A stretch of 64,000 nucleotides of DNA from Mesorhizobium sp. (lineage in GTDB: Bacteria > Pseudomonadota > Alphaproteobacteria > Rhizobiales > Rhizobiaceae): positions 1-64,000 of the forward strand of contig JAIPUZ010000089.1 in NCBI GenBank assembly GCA_022833215.1. Reading direction: 5' to 3'. The notes beneath the pieces were generated by a model. It did no database searches, was not told the origin of the DNA, and worked only from the letters and a program-made list of their open reading frames with translations. Positions 38,335-48,508 of the stretch are shown here, piece by piece (the first letter of the stretch is position 1; each line of letters starts with the position of its first letter). Position numbers and translations under genes: made by a program.

Positions 38335-40263
38335 TCAGGCGCGCCGGACGCTTTCGACGTGGCCAAGTGCGGCGAAGACGGTGCGCACGATGCCGGAACT
38401 GTCGAGCCCGGCCTCGGCATACATTTTTTCCGGCGTGCCGTGATCGGTGAACGCGTCCGGCAGCACCAGCGGGCGCACCTTCAGGCCGCTTTCCAAAAGC
38501 CCTTCATGGGCAAGGAAGTGCAGAACCTGCGTGGCGAAGCCGCCGATGGCGCCTTCCTCCACCGTCACCAGAATCTCGTGTCCGCGCGCCAGCTGGCGCA
38601 CAAGGTCTTCGTCCAGCGGCTTGGCGAAGCGCGCATCGGCGACCGTGGTGGAAAGGCCGGCAGCATCCAGCGCCTCGGCTGCCAGCAGGCAGTCGGCCAG
38701 CCGCGTGCCGAAGGACAGCAGCGCCACGCGCGTGCCTTGCCGCACGATCCGGCCCTTGCCGATGGCCAGCATTTCGCCGCGTTCGGGCATGTCGATCCCG
38801 ACGCCGTTGCCGCGCGGATAGCGGAAGGAAATCGGCCCCTCGTCATAGGCCGCAGCGGTGCGCACCATATGCCTCAGCTCCGCCTCGTCGGCGGCGGCCA
38901 TCACCACGAAACCAGGCAGCGAGGCAAGGAACGTCGTGTCGAAGGCGCCGCAATGGGTCGGGCCGTCCGCGCCAACGAAACCGGCACGGTCGATGGGAAA
39001 GCGCACCGGCAGCTTCTGGATCGCCACGTCGTGCACGACCTGATCGTAGGCCCGTTGCAGGAAGGTGGAATAGATGGCGGCGAAGGGGCGATAGCCTTCC
39101 GTGGCAAGCCCGGCAGCGAAGGTCACGGCATGCTGTTCGGCGATGCCCACATCGAAGGTGCGGCTGGGGAATGCCTCGCCGAACAGGTCGAGCCCGGTGC
39201 CGGAGGGCATGGCTGCGGTGACGGCGACGATTTTCTCGTCCTCGCGTGCTTCCCGGATCAGGCTTTCGGCGAACACTTTCGTATAGGCCGGCGCATTGGC
39301 CGGAGCCTTGGCCTGAGCGCCGGTGATGACGTCGAACCTGTTGACGCCGTGATACTTGTCGGCCGCCGCCTCGGCCGGCGCATAGCCCTTGCCCTTCTGG
39401 GTCACGACATGGATGAGCACCGGGCCTTCGCCATGGTCGCGCACATTCTTCAGCACCGGCACCAGATGCTCCAGATTGTGCCCGTCGATGGGGCCGATGT
39501 GGAAGAAGCCCATTTCCTCGAACAGCGTGCCGCCGGTGACGTAGCCGCGCGCATGTTCCACGGCCCGCGTGATGGCCCGGTCGGCACGCTTGCCGAGATA
39601 GGCGGTCAGCTTCTTGCCGAGTTCGCGAAAGCCCTGATAGGTGCGCCCCGAAGCCAGCCGCGCCAGATAGGCGCTCATCGCCCCGCTCGGCGGCGCAATC
39701 GACATATCGTTGTCGTTGAGGATGACGATCAGCCGCGAGCCCAGCGCGCCGGCATTGTTCAGCGCCTCATAGGCCATGCCGGCCGACATGGAGCCGTCGC
39801 CGATGACGGCGATGACATTGTTGCGCCCGCCCGCGAGATCGCGCGCCACCGCCATGCCGAGCCCGGCCGAAATGGAGGTCGAGGAGTGGGCCGCGCCGAA
39901 CGGGTCGTATTCGCTTTCGTCGCGCTTGGTGAAGCCCGAAAGGCCGCCCTCCTGCCGCAGGGTGCGGATGCGGTCGCGGCGTCCGGTGAGGATCTTGTGC
40001 GGATAAGTCTGGTGGCCGACGTCCCAGATCACCCGGTCGCGCGGCGTGTCGAACACATGGTGCAGCGCCACGGTCAGTTCGATGACGCCGAGACCGGCGC
40101 CAAGATGGCCACCCGTGCGCGAAACCACATCGATGGTCTCGCGGCGCAGTTCGTCGGCAAGCTGCGGCAGAGCGCTTTCGGGAAGGGTGCGCAAATCCGC
40201 CGGGATGCGAACCTTGTCGAGAAGCGGCGTCTCAGGAAACGGCGGCTGGGGTCCGGCGTTCAT
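38335..40263 (-). CDS. dxs: 1-deoxy-D-xylulose-5-phosphate synthase
   Basis: A 642-residue thiamine-diphosphate enzyme joining pyruvate and glyceraldehyde-3-phosphate, the entry of the MEP pathway and a supply for thiamine and pyridoxal. The ThDP-binding motif [16 protein letters not shown] and the catalytic-type HSSTSIS and GHLGAGLG loops are present. The transketolase-like second half (about 315-640) carries [23 protein letters not shown]. It follows xseB by 99 bp, in a gene order common in rhizobia. Its pathway partner ispH is also in the window. Confidence 0.98.
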   Translation of the reverse strand: MNAGPQPPFPETPLLDKVRIPADLRTLPESALPQLADELRRETIDVVSRTGGHLGAGLGVIELTVALHHVFDTPRDRVIWDVGHQTYPHKILTGRRDRIRTLRQEGGLSGFTKRDESEYDPFGAAHSSTSISAGLGMAVARDLAGGRNNVIAVIGDGSMSAGMAYEALNNAGALGSRLIVILNDNDMSIAPPSGAMSAYLARLASGRTYQGFRELGKKLTAYLGKRADRAITRAVEHARGYVTGGTLFEEMGFFHIGPIDGHNLEHLVPVLKNVRDHGEGPVLIHVVTQKGKGYAPAEAAADKYHGVNRFDVITGAQAKAPANAPAYTKVFAESLIREAREDEKIVAVTAAMPSGTGLDLFGEAFPSRTFDVGIAEQHAVTFAAGLATEGYRPFAAIYSTFLQRAYDQVVHDVAIQKLPVRFPIDRAGFVGADGPTHCGAFDTTFLASLPGFVVMAAADEAELRHMVRTAAAYDEGPISFRYPRGNGVGIDMPERGEMLAIGKGRIVRQGTRVALLSFGTRLADCLLAAEALDAAGLSTTVADARFAKPLDEDLVRQLARGHEILVTVEEGAIGGFATQVLHFLAHEGLLESGLKVRPLVLPDAFTDHGTPEKMYAEAGLDSSGIVRTVFAALGHVESVRRA

Positions 40264-40362
40264 CGGCTGCTACCTCCCGAAGCTGATGCACGCAGCCGGA
40301 ATAGGCCGACAGGACCGGAATGTAAACGTTCGATCCCCAGCCGGCCCGTATCGCCAACACTC

Positions 40363-40614
40363 CTACTCGCCGTCGAGCGGTTCGGTGCCGGCGGGCTTGC
40401 CGTCGCGGGCCAGCCTGATCTTCTCCACCTTGTCTTCGGCCGCCTTCAGCAGCCGGTCGCAATGGGCCTTCAGCGCCTCGCCGCGCTCATAGATGCGGAT
40501 CGACTGGTCGAGCGGCACCTCGCCGCGTTCGAGATCCTCGACGATCTTCTCCAGCGCGTCGAGCGCCTGCTCGAAGCTCATCGCCTTCACGTCGTCGTTA
40601 GCCGAAGCATCCAT
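40363..40614 (-). CDS. xseB: Exodeoxyribonuclease VII small subunit
   Basis: 83 residues, the usual size for XseB. The core [44 protein letters not shown] (seen as [13 protein letters not shown] and [11 protein letters not shown]) is the family signature: two helices that coat the XseA large subunit. With XseA, which is not in the window, it degrades single-stranded DNA. It lies four bases after the HDAC-like gene and before dxs. Confidence 0.95.
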   Translation of the reverse strand: MDASANDDVKAMSFEQALDALEKIVEDLERGEVPLDQSIRIYERGEALKAHCDRLLKAAEDKVEKIRLARDGKPAGTEPLDGE

Positions 40615-40618
40615 CCGT

Positions 40619-41548
40619 TCATCCCTTCATCAGGCGACCGACATGGGCCGCAACCGAAAATGCCAGTCCATGCAGGTCGTAGCCGCCTTCCAGCAGGCTG
40701 ACGAGCCTGTTGTCGCAATAGCGTGTAGCGCGTTCCAGCAGATAGCCCGTCGCCCAGTCGAAATCGTCCTCGGTCAGGTTGATGTCGGCCAGCGGATCGC
40801 GATGATGGGCATCGAAGCCAGCCGAGACGATGATCAGGTCAGGCGCAAAATCGTCTATGCGCGGCAGGATGCGGGTGCCGAACGCTTCCCGAAACGCTTC
40901 CGATCCCGTGCCCGGCGCCAGCGGCGCGTTGACGACATTGCCGAACGCGCCGGTCTCGTTACGCCGGCCGCTGCCCGGAAAAAGCGGAAGCTGGTGGGTG
41001 GAGCAATAAAGAACGCTCGGGTCGTCCCAGAAAATATCCTGCGTGCCATTGCCGTGGTGAACGTCCCAGTCGACGATGGCGACGCGCTCCGCGCCGTGCT
41101 TCTTCTGCGCATGGCGGGCCGCGATCGCGGCATTGTTGAACAGGCAAAAACCCATGGCCGTGGATTTCTCGGCATGATGGCCGGGCGGGCGCGAGGCCAC
41201 GAAGACATTGGTTGCGGTGCCTGAAAACACATCGTCCACAGCCGCATTCGCTGCTCCGACCGCCGTCAGCGCCGCCTGCCAGCTCTTCGGGCTCAGCACC
41301 GTGTCGCCATCGATGGTGGCGATGCCCTCCTGCGGCACGGCTGCGCGCAGCCGCTCCACATAGCTTTCGGGATGGGCGTAAAGGAGGGTTGCGGCATCGC
41401 CCTCCGGCGCCTCGACCCGGTCAAGCGCTTCGAACGGCTCCTCCATCAGCACGCGCTCGATGGCGCGCAGCCTGTCCGGACGCTCCGGATGCCCGGCTGG
41501 CGTCAGGTGCTCCAGATAGACCGGATGGCTGTAGAGGCGCGTGACCAT
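40619..41548 (-). CDS. Histone-deacetylase-family zinc deacylase
   Basis: A 309-residue class II HDAC-like enzyme related to bacterial acetylpolyamine amidohydrolases and HDAH. Active-site residues are intact: [20 protein letters not shown] (His-His charge relay), [11 protein letters not shown] (Asp and His zinc ligands) and [13 protein letters not shown] (second Asp). It starts [24 protein letters not shown]. Bacteria lack histones of this kind, so the substrate may be acetyl-lysine proteins or acetylpolyamines. ATG 41548 with a short GGGG is preferred to ATG 41566. Confidence 0.92.
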   Translation of the reverse strand: MVTRLYSHPVYLEHLTPAGHPERPDRLRAIERVLMEEPFEALDRVEAPEGDAATLLYAHPESYVERLRAAVPQEGIATIDGDTVLSPKSWQAALTAVGAANAAVDDVFSGTATNVFVASRPPGHHAEKSTAMGFCLFNNAAIAARHAQKKHGAERVAIVDWDVHHGNGTQDIFWDDPSVLYCSTHQLPLFPGSGRRNETGAFGNVVNAPLAPGTGSEAFREAFGTRILPRIDDFAPDLIIVSAGFDAHHRDPLADINLTEDDFDWATGYLLERATRYCDNRLVSLLEGGYDLHGLAFSVAAHVGRLMKG

Positions 41549-41943
41549 GCCCCGATATAGGCGCATGAGAACCGATTGACCACATTTTCAGGGTCGCGGA
41601 TCTTTTTGATCAACAATTCACTTTGCGGAAGCATCCATGCGATGGCGCGAAGGGCCCAGGCTTTCCCCGGCCCTGTCTGCAAGCTCGTGAAATTTCGAAG
41701 ACGCCCCATTTGGGATCGGGAACCTGTCCTTCGATCTTTGCGAAATAGAAGAGAACTATGCCCTGCCGGGCGGTTTCAAACGGCGATGAAGATTCCATCC
41801 GCACGTTGCAGGCGAGCGCGATGCCGAAATGGACGATCATCCCAAGCGCGATGAAAGGCCACATCCGCGCTTCCCCCCTGAAACGCCGGAAGCATCGCGC
41901 CGCTTCGGGATTGCGTCAATCCGCAGGCAGCGGTGGCCGGCGA
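41549..41943. other. 395-bp spacer between ribB and the HDAC-like gene
   Basis: Apart from the possible 84-codon frame listed separately (41610-41864), I see no other gene, no clear terminator and no riboswitch-like structure. Confidence 0.45.
41610..41864 (-). CDS. Possible small membrane-anchored protein
   Basis: An 84-codon frame starting MWPFIALGMIVHFGIALAC, a hydrophobic segment followed by a polar region (VRMESSSPFETARQGIVLFYFAKIEG). A GGGGGGAAG stretch lies about 5 bases before the ATG. It shares direction with ribB and the HDAC-like gene and fills most of the gap between them. No family is recognised, and the C-terminal part looks low in structure, so this may be a chance frame. Confidence 0.35.
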   Translation of the reverse strand: MWPFIALGMIVHFGIALACNVRMESSSPFETARQGIVLFYFAKIEGQVPDPKWGVFEISRACRQGRGKPGPFAPSHGCFRKVNC

Positions 41944-43038
41944 TCAGGCGATTTCGGTCCTGACGATGCGGATGCCGAAGCCTTCCAGCCCGACATAGTG
42001 GCGCTCGCGCGAGGCGATGAGATTGATGGACGAGATACCGAGGTCCTTGAGGATCTGTGCCCCCAGCCCGATCTCTCGCCATTCGTTCTCACGGCGGCGG
42101 GCTTCCTCATGGTCCTCGCTATCGCCACCACGGCGACGGCTCTCCTGATGCGCGACACCGACGGAACCTTCGCGCAGATAGACGATGACGCCGCGCTTCT
42201 CGTCTCCCATGGCGCTCATGATGCCATCCAGCCGGTGGCTGGTGCCGAACACATCCGCAACGACATTTTCCGGATGCAGACGCACCGGCACTTCCTCGCC
42301 ATCGCGAATGTCGCCGAAAACAACCGCCAGATGCTGCATCGGGTCCCACGGAAGGGTGTAGGCATAGAGCCTGGCCTGGCCGCCCGGCGTCTCGATATCG
42401 GTGCAGGCGACACGCTCGACCAGCGTTTCCTGCCGCTGGCGATAGGCGATGAGGTCGGCGACCGAAACCTGCCTGAGATTATTGGCCTCCGCGAATGCCT
42501 GAACCTGCGGGCCGCGCATCACCGTGCCGTCGTCGTTGACCAGTTCGGAAATGACGCCGACGGGCGGCAGTCCGGCGAGCTTGCACAGATCGACAGCCGC
42601 TTCCGTATGGCCGGAGCGCATCAGCACGCCACCTTCCCGGGCGATCAGGGGGAAGATATGACCGGGACGTACGAAATCCGATGGGCCTACATTGCCATTG
42701 GCCAGATTGCGCACGGTGAGCGTGCGGTCGTCGGCCGAAATGCCGGTGGTGGTGCCGTGCCTGAAATCGACACTGACGGTGAAAGCGGTGGTGTGCGCGG
42801 AATCGTTGTCGGCGACCATAGGCGCGAGATTGAGCCGTCGCGCATCCTCGCGCAGCATCGGCGTACAGACGATGCCGGATGTGTGGCGCACGATGAAGGC
42901 CATCTTCTCGGGCGTGCAATGCACGGCGGCGACGATCAGGTCGCCCTCGTTCTCGCGCCCGTCATCATCCATGACGACGACGATCTCGCCACGCTCGAAA
43001 GCGCGGATGGCTTCGACGATCTTCTTCTGGTCGTACAT
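41944..43038 (-). CDS. ribB: 3,4-dihydroxy-2-butanone-4-phosphate synthase with degenerate GTP cyclohydrolase II domain
   Basis: 364 residues. The first about 205 form an intact RibB domain (VVVMDDDGRENEGDLIVAA, HTSGIVC, RPGHIFPLIAREGGVLMRSGHTEA), converting ribulose-5-phosphate to the riboflavin precursor. The rest resembles GTP cyclohydrolase II, but the three zinc cysteines are missing: the region RLHPENVVADVFGTSHRL has none. The second activity is therefore probably lost and a separate RibA is expected elsewhere. This fusion is widespread in alphaproteobacteria. No FMN riboswitch is visible upstream. ATG 43038 is preferred to 43059. Confidence 0.93.
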   Translation of the reverse strand: MYDQKKIVEAIRAFERGEIVVVMDDDGRENEGDLIVAAVHCTPEKMAFIVRHTSGIVCTPMLREDARRLNLAPMVADNDSAHTTAFTVSVDFRHGTTTGISADDRTLTVRNLANGNVGPSDFVRPGHIFPLIAREGGVLMRSGHTEAAVDLCKLAGLPPVGVISELVNDDGTVMRGPQVQAFAEANNLRQVSVADLIAYRQRQETLVERVACTDIETPGGQARLYAYTLPWDPMQHLAVVFGDIRDGEEVPVRLHPENVVADVFGTSHRLDGIMSAMGDEKRGVIVYLREGSVGVAHQESRRRGGDSEDHEEARRRENEWREIGLGAQILKDLGISSINLIASRERHYVGLEGFGIRIVRTEIA

Positions 43039-43142
43039 GGGGGCTCGTTTCGCTCGCAAGCAACAGGGGAATAAGGCAGTAAGGGAATAGGGCTTTGTAG
43101 CAGTGCGGGCAAGTACCCGCCCCTATACCGCCGCTGCGAACT

Positions 43143-44249
43143 TTACCCTTGCGCCCTGCCCGTCTGCCCCCTGTGGCGCAGATAGTGATCGGCGATGGCG
43201 CAGGCGACCATGGCCTCGCCCACAGGCACGGCACGAATGCCGACGCAGGGGTCGTGACGCCCCCTGGTGCGCACTTCCACTTCGGCCCCCTCCTTGTCGA
43301 TGGAAAGCCGCGGCGTCAGGATCGACGAGGTCGGCTTCACCGCAAAGCGCGCGATGACCGGTTCGCCGGTCGAGATGCCACCGAGAACGCCGCCCGCCTT
43401 GTTGGACAGGAACACGGGGCGGCCGTTATCGCCCATCCGCATCTCGTCGGCATTCTCCTCACCGGTGATGCGGGCCGCTTCGAAGCCGTTGCCGATCTCG
43501 ACACCCTTGACCGCATTGATCGACATCAGGTTGCCGGCAATGTCCTGATCGAGCTTGCCGTAGAGCGGCGCACCGAGCCCCGCCGGCACCTCTTCCGCCA
43601 CGATCTCGACAATTGCGCCCACCGACGAGCCCGCCTTGCGGATTTCATCCAGATAGGCGCTGAAAACCGGTACCGAGGCGGGGTCCGGCGTGAAGAAGGG
43701 ATTGTCCTCGTGGCCGATGAAATCCCAGTCCCAGTTGGCGCGGTCGATATCCTTCACGCCTATGGAAACCAGCGCGCCCCGCACCACGAGACCGGGTACC
43801 ACCTTGCGGGCAAGCGCGCCGGCGGCAACGCGGGCGGCAGTCTCCCGCGCCGAGGAACGCCCGCCGCCACGATGATCGCGCAGGCCATACTTCACGTCAT
43901 AGGTATAGTCCGCGTGGCCCGGACGATACTGGCGCGCGATCTCGCCATAGTCCTTCGAGCGCTGGTCGACATTCTCGATCATCATCGATACCGGCGTGCC
44001 GGTCGTGACCATCGTCTCGCCGTCGTCATCGAGTATGAAGCCGGAAAGCACCTTCACCTGATCGGGCTCACGCCGCTGGGTGACGAAGCGCGACTGGCCG
44101 GGGCGGCGGCGATCCAGTTCGGCCTGTATATCCGCCAGCGTGAAGCGGATGCCGGGGGGACAGCCGTCTACAACACAGCCAAGCGCTGCGCCGTGGCTTT
44201 CGCCCCAGGTGGTGACGCGGAACAGATGGCCGAACGTGTTGTGAGACAT
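43143..44249 (-). CDS. aroC: Chorismate synthase
   Basis: A 368-residue enzyme that converts EPSP to chorismate with reduced FMN as cofactor, the last step of the shikimate pathway. Three family signatures are visible: [19 protein letters not shown] near the N-terminus, [24 protein letters not shown], and [19 protein letters not shown] near the C-terminus. Length and motifs are normal. It precedes ribB in the same direction with a 104-bp gap. Confidence 0.98.
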   Translation of the reverse strand: MSHNTFGHLFRVTTWGESHGAALGCVVDGCPPGIRFTLADIQAELDRRRPGQSRFVTQRREPDQVKVLSGFILDDDGETMVTTGTPVSMMIENVDQRSKDYGEIARQYRPGHADYTYDVKYGLRDHRGGGRSSARETAARVAAGALARKVVPGLVVRGALVSIGVKDIDRANWDWDFIGHEDNPFFTPDPASVPVFSAYLDEIRKAGSSVGAIVEIVAEEVPAGLGAPLYGKLDQDIAGNLMSINAVKGVEIGNGFEAARITGEENADEMRMGDNGRPVFLSNKAGGVLGGISTGEPVIARFAVKPTSSILTPRLSIDKEGAEVEVRTRGRHDPCVGIRAVPVGEAMVACAIADHYLRHRGQTGRAQG

Positions 44250-44454
44250 CGGGAAAAACCTGCCCTTCGGGTCGAAGCCGGCATGCGGCCCGACCCCGGT
44301 ATGATCGTGCCTGCGTTCTATTGGCGTTTTTTGCGGTGGTCAAACCGTCATGCCCCGCGTCTAAGCTTTGACACATTGGGCTGCTTCTGTTCACATCGCC
44401 CTGTCTCCGCAATCACCCGGCCCGAAGCCGGAGCAAGAAACCAGAGGACGACAT

Positions 44455-44718
44455 ATGCCAATCAAAACCGGGCGCATTCTCGCTGGCGCCGCAGCAGCCC
44501 TGATGCTGATCTCGACCGCCGCCTTCGCCGAACAGGCTGAAGGGCTGATCAGGAAGGTCGACAAGGAAGCGATGACGCTGACGCTGGATAACGGCAAATC
44601 CTACAAGCTCAATGCCGAGATGGACGTCGACTCGCTCGAAGCCGGCATGGACGTCGTCATCGCCTATGACGTGACCAATGGCGAAAACGTCATCACCGAC
44701 ATGCAGGTTACCGAATAG
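44455..44718 (+). CDS. Small exported DUF1344 protein
   Basis: 87 residues: signal peptide (about 1-25, ending AAFAE), then a compact about 60-residue beta-type domain with EGLIRKVDKEAMTLTLDNGKSYKL and GMDVVIAYDVTNGENVITDMQ. This matches the rhizobial DUF1344 family of unknown function. It probably sits in the periplasm. AGAGGACG lies before ATG 44455; an upstream in-frame ATG (44368) would hide the signal peptide. It converges with the phosphatase gene. Confidence 0.82.
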   Translation: MPIKTGRILAGAAAALMLISTAAFAEQAEGLIRKVDKEAMTLTLDNGKSYKLNAEMDVDSLEAGMDVVIAYDVTNGENVITDMQVTE

Positions 44719-44739
44719 TCCCTGCCACCCTGTCGATTT

Positions 44740-45327
44740 CTACAGCCATTCCAGAGTGTCCTCCTGCCAGCGCAGGATGCGGTCCTGTGGGATGACGAGA
44801 GCGCAGGCTTCCTCCTTCGTCGCAGCTCCGACGATGCGAAACAGTGCGCGTATCACGCCGCCGTGGGTGACGCAGACGGCGGGGCCCCGCAAGGCGCGGA
44901 ACACCGGCTCCACCCGTTCCAGCAGCATCTGATAGCTTTCCGCGCCCTCCCCGGCCGGACGGAAATCCCACTTGGCAAGCTCGCGCTCACGCGTTGAACC
45001 GGGGTGCAGCGCCTCAAGCTCCTCTGCCGTATAGCCCTGCCAGTCGCCGAAATTCAGCTCCTTGAGCCTCTCGTCCACGCGGTAGGCGGCGGGGTCCAGC
45101 TCCATCGCGCCACGCAGCAGTTCCATGGTGTGGCGGGTCCTCGCCATCGGGCTTGCCACGAAATCGAACAGCTGCGGCTCGGCGACCAGACGCGCAAGGC
45201 TGCGGCCGTTTCCCGCAGCCTGCCTGCGGCCGAGATCGTTGAGATCGATATCGGCCTGCCCCTGGAGGCGAAACTCGGCGTTCCAGTCGGTCTGACCGTG
45301 GCGCACGATATAGACAGGCGCGGGCAT
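44740..45327 (-). CDS. Histidine phosphatase family protein (phosphoglycerate mutase-like)
   Basis: 195 residues of the histidine phosphatase superfamily. The nucleophile is in the start motif YIVRHGQTDWNAEFRLQG (His9), and the second catalytic His is in VCVTHGGVIRALFR. LKELNFGDWQGYTAEELE supplies the catalytic Glu region. The substrate is not predictable (cobalamin/alpha-ribazole phosphatase and general sugar-phosphate phosphatases share these features). It follows fabI by 54 bp in the same direction and is probably cotranscribed. Confidence 0.88.
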   Translation of the reverse strand: MPAPVYIVRHGQTDWNAEFRLQGQADIDLNDLGRRQAAGNGRSLARLVAEPQLFDFVASPMARTRHTMELLRGAMELDPAAYRVDERLKELNFGDWQGYTAEELEALHPGSTRERELAKWDFRPAGEGAESYQMLLERVEPVFRALRGPAVCVTHGGVIRALFRIVGAATKEEACALVIPQDRILRWQEDTLEWL

Positions 45328-45381
45328 GATCTGCAGCGTCCTCTGAAAAATGTCCGGAATCGCCGGCTGAAATGGCGGAAA

Positions 45382-46200
45382 TCAGTCCTTGACGGTGGAG
45401 ATGTCCGGCGCGTCGACGGCCTTCATGCCGACGACATGATAGCCGGAATCGACGTGATGCACCTCACCGGTGACGCCGCGCGACAGGTCGGACAGCAGAT
45501 AGAGGCCCGAATCACCCACCTCTTCCGGCGTGACCGTGCGCTTGAGCGGCGAGTTGTACTCGTTCCATTTCAGGATGTAGCGGAAGTCGCCGATGCCGGA
45601 GGCGGCCAGCGTCTTGATCGGGCCGGCCGAAATGGCGTTGACGCGGATGCCGCGGCCGCCGAGATCGACCGCCAGATAGCGCACGCTGGCTTCCAGAGCG
45701 GCCTTGGCGACGCCCATAACGTTATAGTGCGGCATCACCTTCTCCGCCCCGTAATAGGTCAGGGTCAGCAGCGAGCCGCCATCGTTCATGATCGCTTCGG
45801 ATCGCCTGGCGATATCGGTGAAGGAAAACACCGAAATCTCCATGGTGCGGTTGAAGTTTGCGCGGCTGGTCTCGACGTAGCGGCCGTCCAGCTCCTCCTT
45901 GTCGGAGAAGGCGATGGCGTGGACGACGAAGTCGACCTTGCCGAAATGGGCCGCGACATTGGCGAACACCGCATCCAGGCTTTCCGGGTCGGTAACGTCG
46001 CAATGGCCGGCGATGTGCGCGCCGAGTTCCGCCGCCAGCGGCTCCACGCGCTTCCTGAAGGCTTCGCCCTGATAGGTCAGCGCGATCTCGGCGCCGTTGT
46101 CGACGCAAGCCTTTGCGATACCGAAAGCGATCGAGCGATTGTTGGCGACACCCAGAATGAGGCCGCGCTTGCCGGCCATGAGGCCCTGTACACCCGCCAT
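45382..46200 (-). CDS. fabI: Enoyl-[acyl-carrier-protein] reductase (NADH) FabI
   Basis: A 272-residue short-chain dehydrogenase-type enoyl-ACP reductase for the last step of each fatty-acid elongation cycle; the FabI class is the triclosan target. The N-terminal GLILGVANNRSIAFGIAKA nucleotide motif, SIAFSDKEEL region and the active-site Y-x6-K (YYGAEKVMPHYNVMGVAKAAL) are present. A second, more divergent paralogue is common in rhizobia but not here. The start at 46200 (MAGVQGLM) is chosen over ATG 46236. Confidence 0.95.
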   Translation of the reverse strand: MAGVQGLMAGKRGLILGVANNRSIAFGIAKACVDNGAEIALTYQGEAFRKRVEPLAAELGAHIAGHCDVTDPESLDAVFANVAAHFGKVDFVVHAIAFSDKEELDGRYVETSRANFNRTMEISVFSFTDIARRSEAIMNDGGSLLTLTYYGAEKVMPHYNVMGVAKAALEASVRYLAVDLGGRGIRVNAISAGPIKTLAASGIGDFRYILKWNEYNSPLKRTVTPEEVGDSGLYLLSDLSRGVTGEVHHVDSGYHVVGMKAVDAPDISTVKD

Positions 46201-46297
46201 GTCAGCGTTCTCCGCACCTTGTCTGCTTGGGAGCAAGCCCTATCGCACAGGCTTACCCGCGCTTCAAGCTCTCAAACGCCGACCTGTCGATCCAGGG

Positions 46298-47242
46298 TCA
46301 GGCCGGCCGCTTGCGCATCAGCGCCTCAAGCTCGCTGTCGCCCCCCTCCGGCAGCATCAGGCGCACATGCACATACAGGTCGCCATGACCGCCGGACTTG
46401 TCGGGCAGGCCCTTGCCTTTCAGCCGCAGAACCTTGTCGGAACTCGACCATGCCGGCACATTGAGCGCCAGTTTGCCGGTCGGCGTCTCCACGGGCACCT
46501 TGGCGCCGAGCACGGCGTCACGCAGCGGCACCGGCAGATCGACATGAAGGTCGCGACCCTCCACGCGATAGCGTGGATGGTTCAGGAAGCGGATCCTGAC
46601 CAGCGCATCGCCCGGCGCTCCATGGCCCTGCTCCCCCTGCCCCTTGAGGCGTATGGTCTGGCCGTCCTCGACATATCCGGGCAATTTCACCGCGATCTTG
46701 CGGCCATCCGGGAACTGGGCCGTCACCCTGGGCGTCGTCGCCGCTTCCTCTATGGTGATGCCAAGCTCGACATTCATGTCCTGTCCGCGAGCCGTCTGGC
46801 GGCGACGGTCCGCTCCGGCCGACCACGGACCCTGTGGCCCCTGCTGCTGGCGCGCGAATGCGTCGCCGAATATATGGCTGAAGATGTCGTCGCCAAAGGC
46901 TTCTCCGCCGGGGCCAGCCGAGCGGAATTCGAAATGCGCACCGCCGGGGCCCTGCTGTCCGCGCCTGAAGCCGGCAAAGGGATCGCCTCCGGCAGCGCCC
47001 TCGAAACCCTGAAAGCGCGGCTTGCCGTCGGGACCGATCTCGCCGCGGTCGTAAGCGGCGCGCTGCTTCTCGTCGCCGACGATCTCATAAGCCTGATTCG
47101 CGGCCGCGAAATGGTCCTTGGCCTTAGGATCGTCCGGATTCTGGTCCGGATGATACTTCTTGGCCAGCTTCCTGTAGGCCGACTTGATTTCCTTGGCCGA
47201 GGCGTTTTTTGCAACGCCCAGCACCTCATACGGGTCGCGCAT
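46298..47242 (-). CDS. DnaJ-type co-chaperone, CbpA-like
   Basis: 314 residues. A J-domain (1-70) with the HPD motif at 31-33 is followed by a Gly/Phe-rich linker (about 75-130) and two C-terminal beta-domains (about 140-300; [29 protein letters not shown]). The cysteine-rich zinc finger of true DnaJ is absent, as in CbpA. It should stimulate DnaK ATPase and deliver substrates. It follows the surface lipoprotein gene and precedes fabI, all leftward. Confidence 0.92.
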   Translation of the reverse strand: MRDPYEVLGVAKNASAKEIKSAYRKLAKKYHPDQNPDDPKAKDHFAAANQAYEIVGDEKQRAAYDRGEIGPDGKPRFQGFEGAAGGDPFAGFRRGQQGPGGAHFEFRSAGPGGEAFGDDIFSHIFGDAFARQQQGPQGPWSAGADRRRQTARGQDMNVELGITIEEAATTPRVTAQFPDGRKIAVKLPGYVEDGQTIRLKGQGEQGHGAPGDALVRIRFLNHPRYRVEGRDLHVDLPVPLRDAVLGAKVPVETPTGKLALNVPAWSSSDKVLRLKGKGLPDKSGGHGDLYVHVRLMLPEGGDSELEALMRKRPA

Positions 47243-47329
47243 ATATCCTGCCTGCTAGACGAACGGTTCCGGTGTCGAGCCTTATATGCGCCTGCATAGG
47301 AAGAAATTCCAGACCCTGTGCAAAACTAC

Positions 47330-47797
47330 TCAGACCGCCTTGAACTCCTCGATCCGCCACACGCCGGCACCCATCATGCAGATGCGTCCCCTGTAGAGGA
47401 TCACACCGTCGAAGCTTTCGCGCGTGACGGAGAACACGCGGCACAGTTCGTCCCGGATCCGGGTTTCGGCAATGGCCGAAATCGAGCCGCGCGAGCCCGT
47501 GTCGGCATTCGCCCACGGTACCGGCTGCCCGCCAAGCTCCTCGAGGTCGGCCGACGAGGCGGCGTTGCGGACGGTGATCTGGTCGGCGGCGAAGCCGGCA
47601 TCGGTGGCCGTGCCGCTATTCGTGGATGGTACATTGCTGGTGACGATGGAACGGTCTATTTCGGCCTTGTCGAGACTGAAACCGCCCATGCCGCAGCCGC
47701 CAAGCGACAGGAGCACGACAGAAGCGACAGCCTTGACGCTGGCAGGAACCCGTTTCGGGCTTCCCCGGTTGTCAGAAGCCTGCGCGCTTCGCCACAA
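47330..47797 (-). CDS. Predicted surface lipoprotein, RT0821/Lpp0805-like
   Basis: 155 residues. After a basic start, a hydrophobic stretch ends in the lipobox SLGGC (Cys35), so the mature protein is probably a lipoprotein. The C-terminal part (RIRDELCRVFSVTRESFDGVILYRGRICMMGAGVWRIEEF) resembles the 17-kDa/RT0821 surface antigen family of alphaproteobacteria. The start is TTG at 47797, supported by GGAGACG about eight bases upstream; no in-frame ATG lies before the lipobox. It is divergent from pdxH. Confidence 0.65.
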   Translation of the reverse strand: MWRSAQASDNRGSPKRVPASVKAVASVVLLSLGGCGMGGFSLDKAEIDRSIVTSNVPSTNSGTATDAGFAADQITVRNAASSADLEELGGQPVPWANADTGSRGSISAIAETRIRDELCRVFSVTRESFDGVILYRGRICMMGAGVWRIEEFKAV

Positions 47798-47838
47798 TAG
47801 CCCGTCTCCGGTGAACGATGGAATTCGAGTAAAAACTT

Positions 47839-48459
47839 ATGAGCGATGCGAAGTTAACAGACCATGACTTTACGCAGGAGGAGGAGCCGTTTCGCCTGTT
47901 TGCACAGTGGCTTGACGATGCGTCAAGGTCGGAACCCAACGATCCGAACGGCGTGGCGCTGGCCACTGTCGATCAGGACGGCATGCCGGATGTGCGCATG
48001 GTGCTGCTCAAGGGCTTCGACGAGCGCGGCTTCACCTTCTACACCAACTTCGAGAGCGCCAAGGGCCGCGAGATTCTGGGCAGCATGAAGGCGGCGATGT
48101 GCTTCCACTGGAAATCGCTGCGGCGACAGGTGCGCGTGCGCGGGCCTGTGGAAATCGTCAGCGACGCGGAAGCGGACGAATATTACGCCTCGCGCCCGCG
48201 CGGCAGCCGCATCGGCGCCTGGGCCTCGAAGCAGTCGCGCCCGCTCGAAAGCCGCTTCGCGCTGGAAAAGGCGGTGGCCGAATATACGGCACGTTATGCG
48301 GTCGGCTCCATTCCGCGCCCCTCCCACTGGTCCGGATTCCGCATCATGCCACGGACCATCGAATTCTGGCACGACAGGCCATTCCGCCTGCACGACCGTG
48401 TGGTCTTCTCGCGAAATGCATCGGGCGACGGCTGGGAGAAGACGCGGCTTTATCCGTAA
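47839..48459 (+). CDS. pdxH: Pyridoxamine 5'-phosphate oxidase
   Basis: A 206-residue FMN enzyme making pyridoxal 5'-phosphate. Motifs: [31 protein letters not shown] (FMN phosphate and substrate site), [28 protein letters not shown] and the C-terminal [13 protein letters not shown] and KTRLYP. Length and C-terminus are complete. It converges with the crotonase gene through a hairpin at 48472-48492. Confidence 0.96.
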   Translation: MSDAKLTDHDFTQEEEPFRLFAQWLDDASRSEPNDPNGVALATVDQDGMPDVRMVLLKGFDERGFTFYTNFESAKGREILGSMKAAMCFHWKSLRRQVRVRGPVEIVSDAEADEYYASRPRGSRIGAWASKQSRPLESRFALEKAVAEYTARYAVGSIPRPSHWSGFRIMPRTIEFWHDRPFRLHDRVVFSRNASGDGWEKTRLYP

Positions 48460-48471
48460 TCCGGCAGGAGA

Positions 48472-48492
48472 ACCGGCATTTCAGATGCCGGT
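48472..48492. terminator. Hairpin between the converging pdxH and crotonase genes
   Basis: Perfect 8-bp stem ACCGGCAT/ATGCCGGT (48472-48479, 48485-48492) with a 5-nt loop. The flanking T-tracts are weak, so it is a probable but not strong terminator for both sides. Confidence 0.5.
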
Positions 48493-48508
48493 CCTTCCCT
48501 GGAAGCGA

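Noticed and set aside
38305-40701. A 798-codon plus-strand open frame opposite dxs and xseB
   Set aside because: Antisense shadow; dxs motifs on the minus strand are unambiguous.
43039-43142. FMN riboswitch upstream of ribB
   Set aside because: The gap is short and shows none of the conserved RFN-element pairing or sequence blocks.
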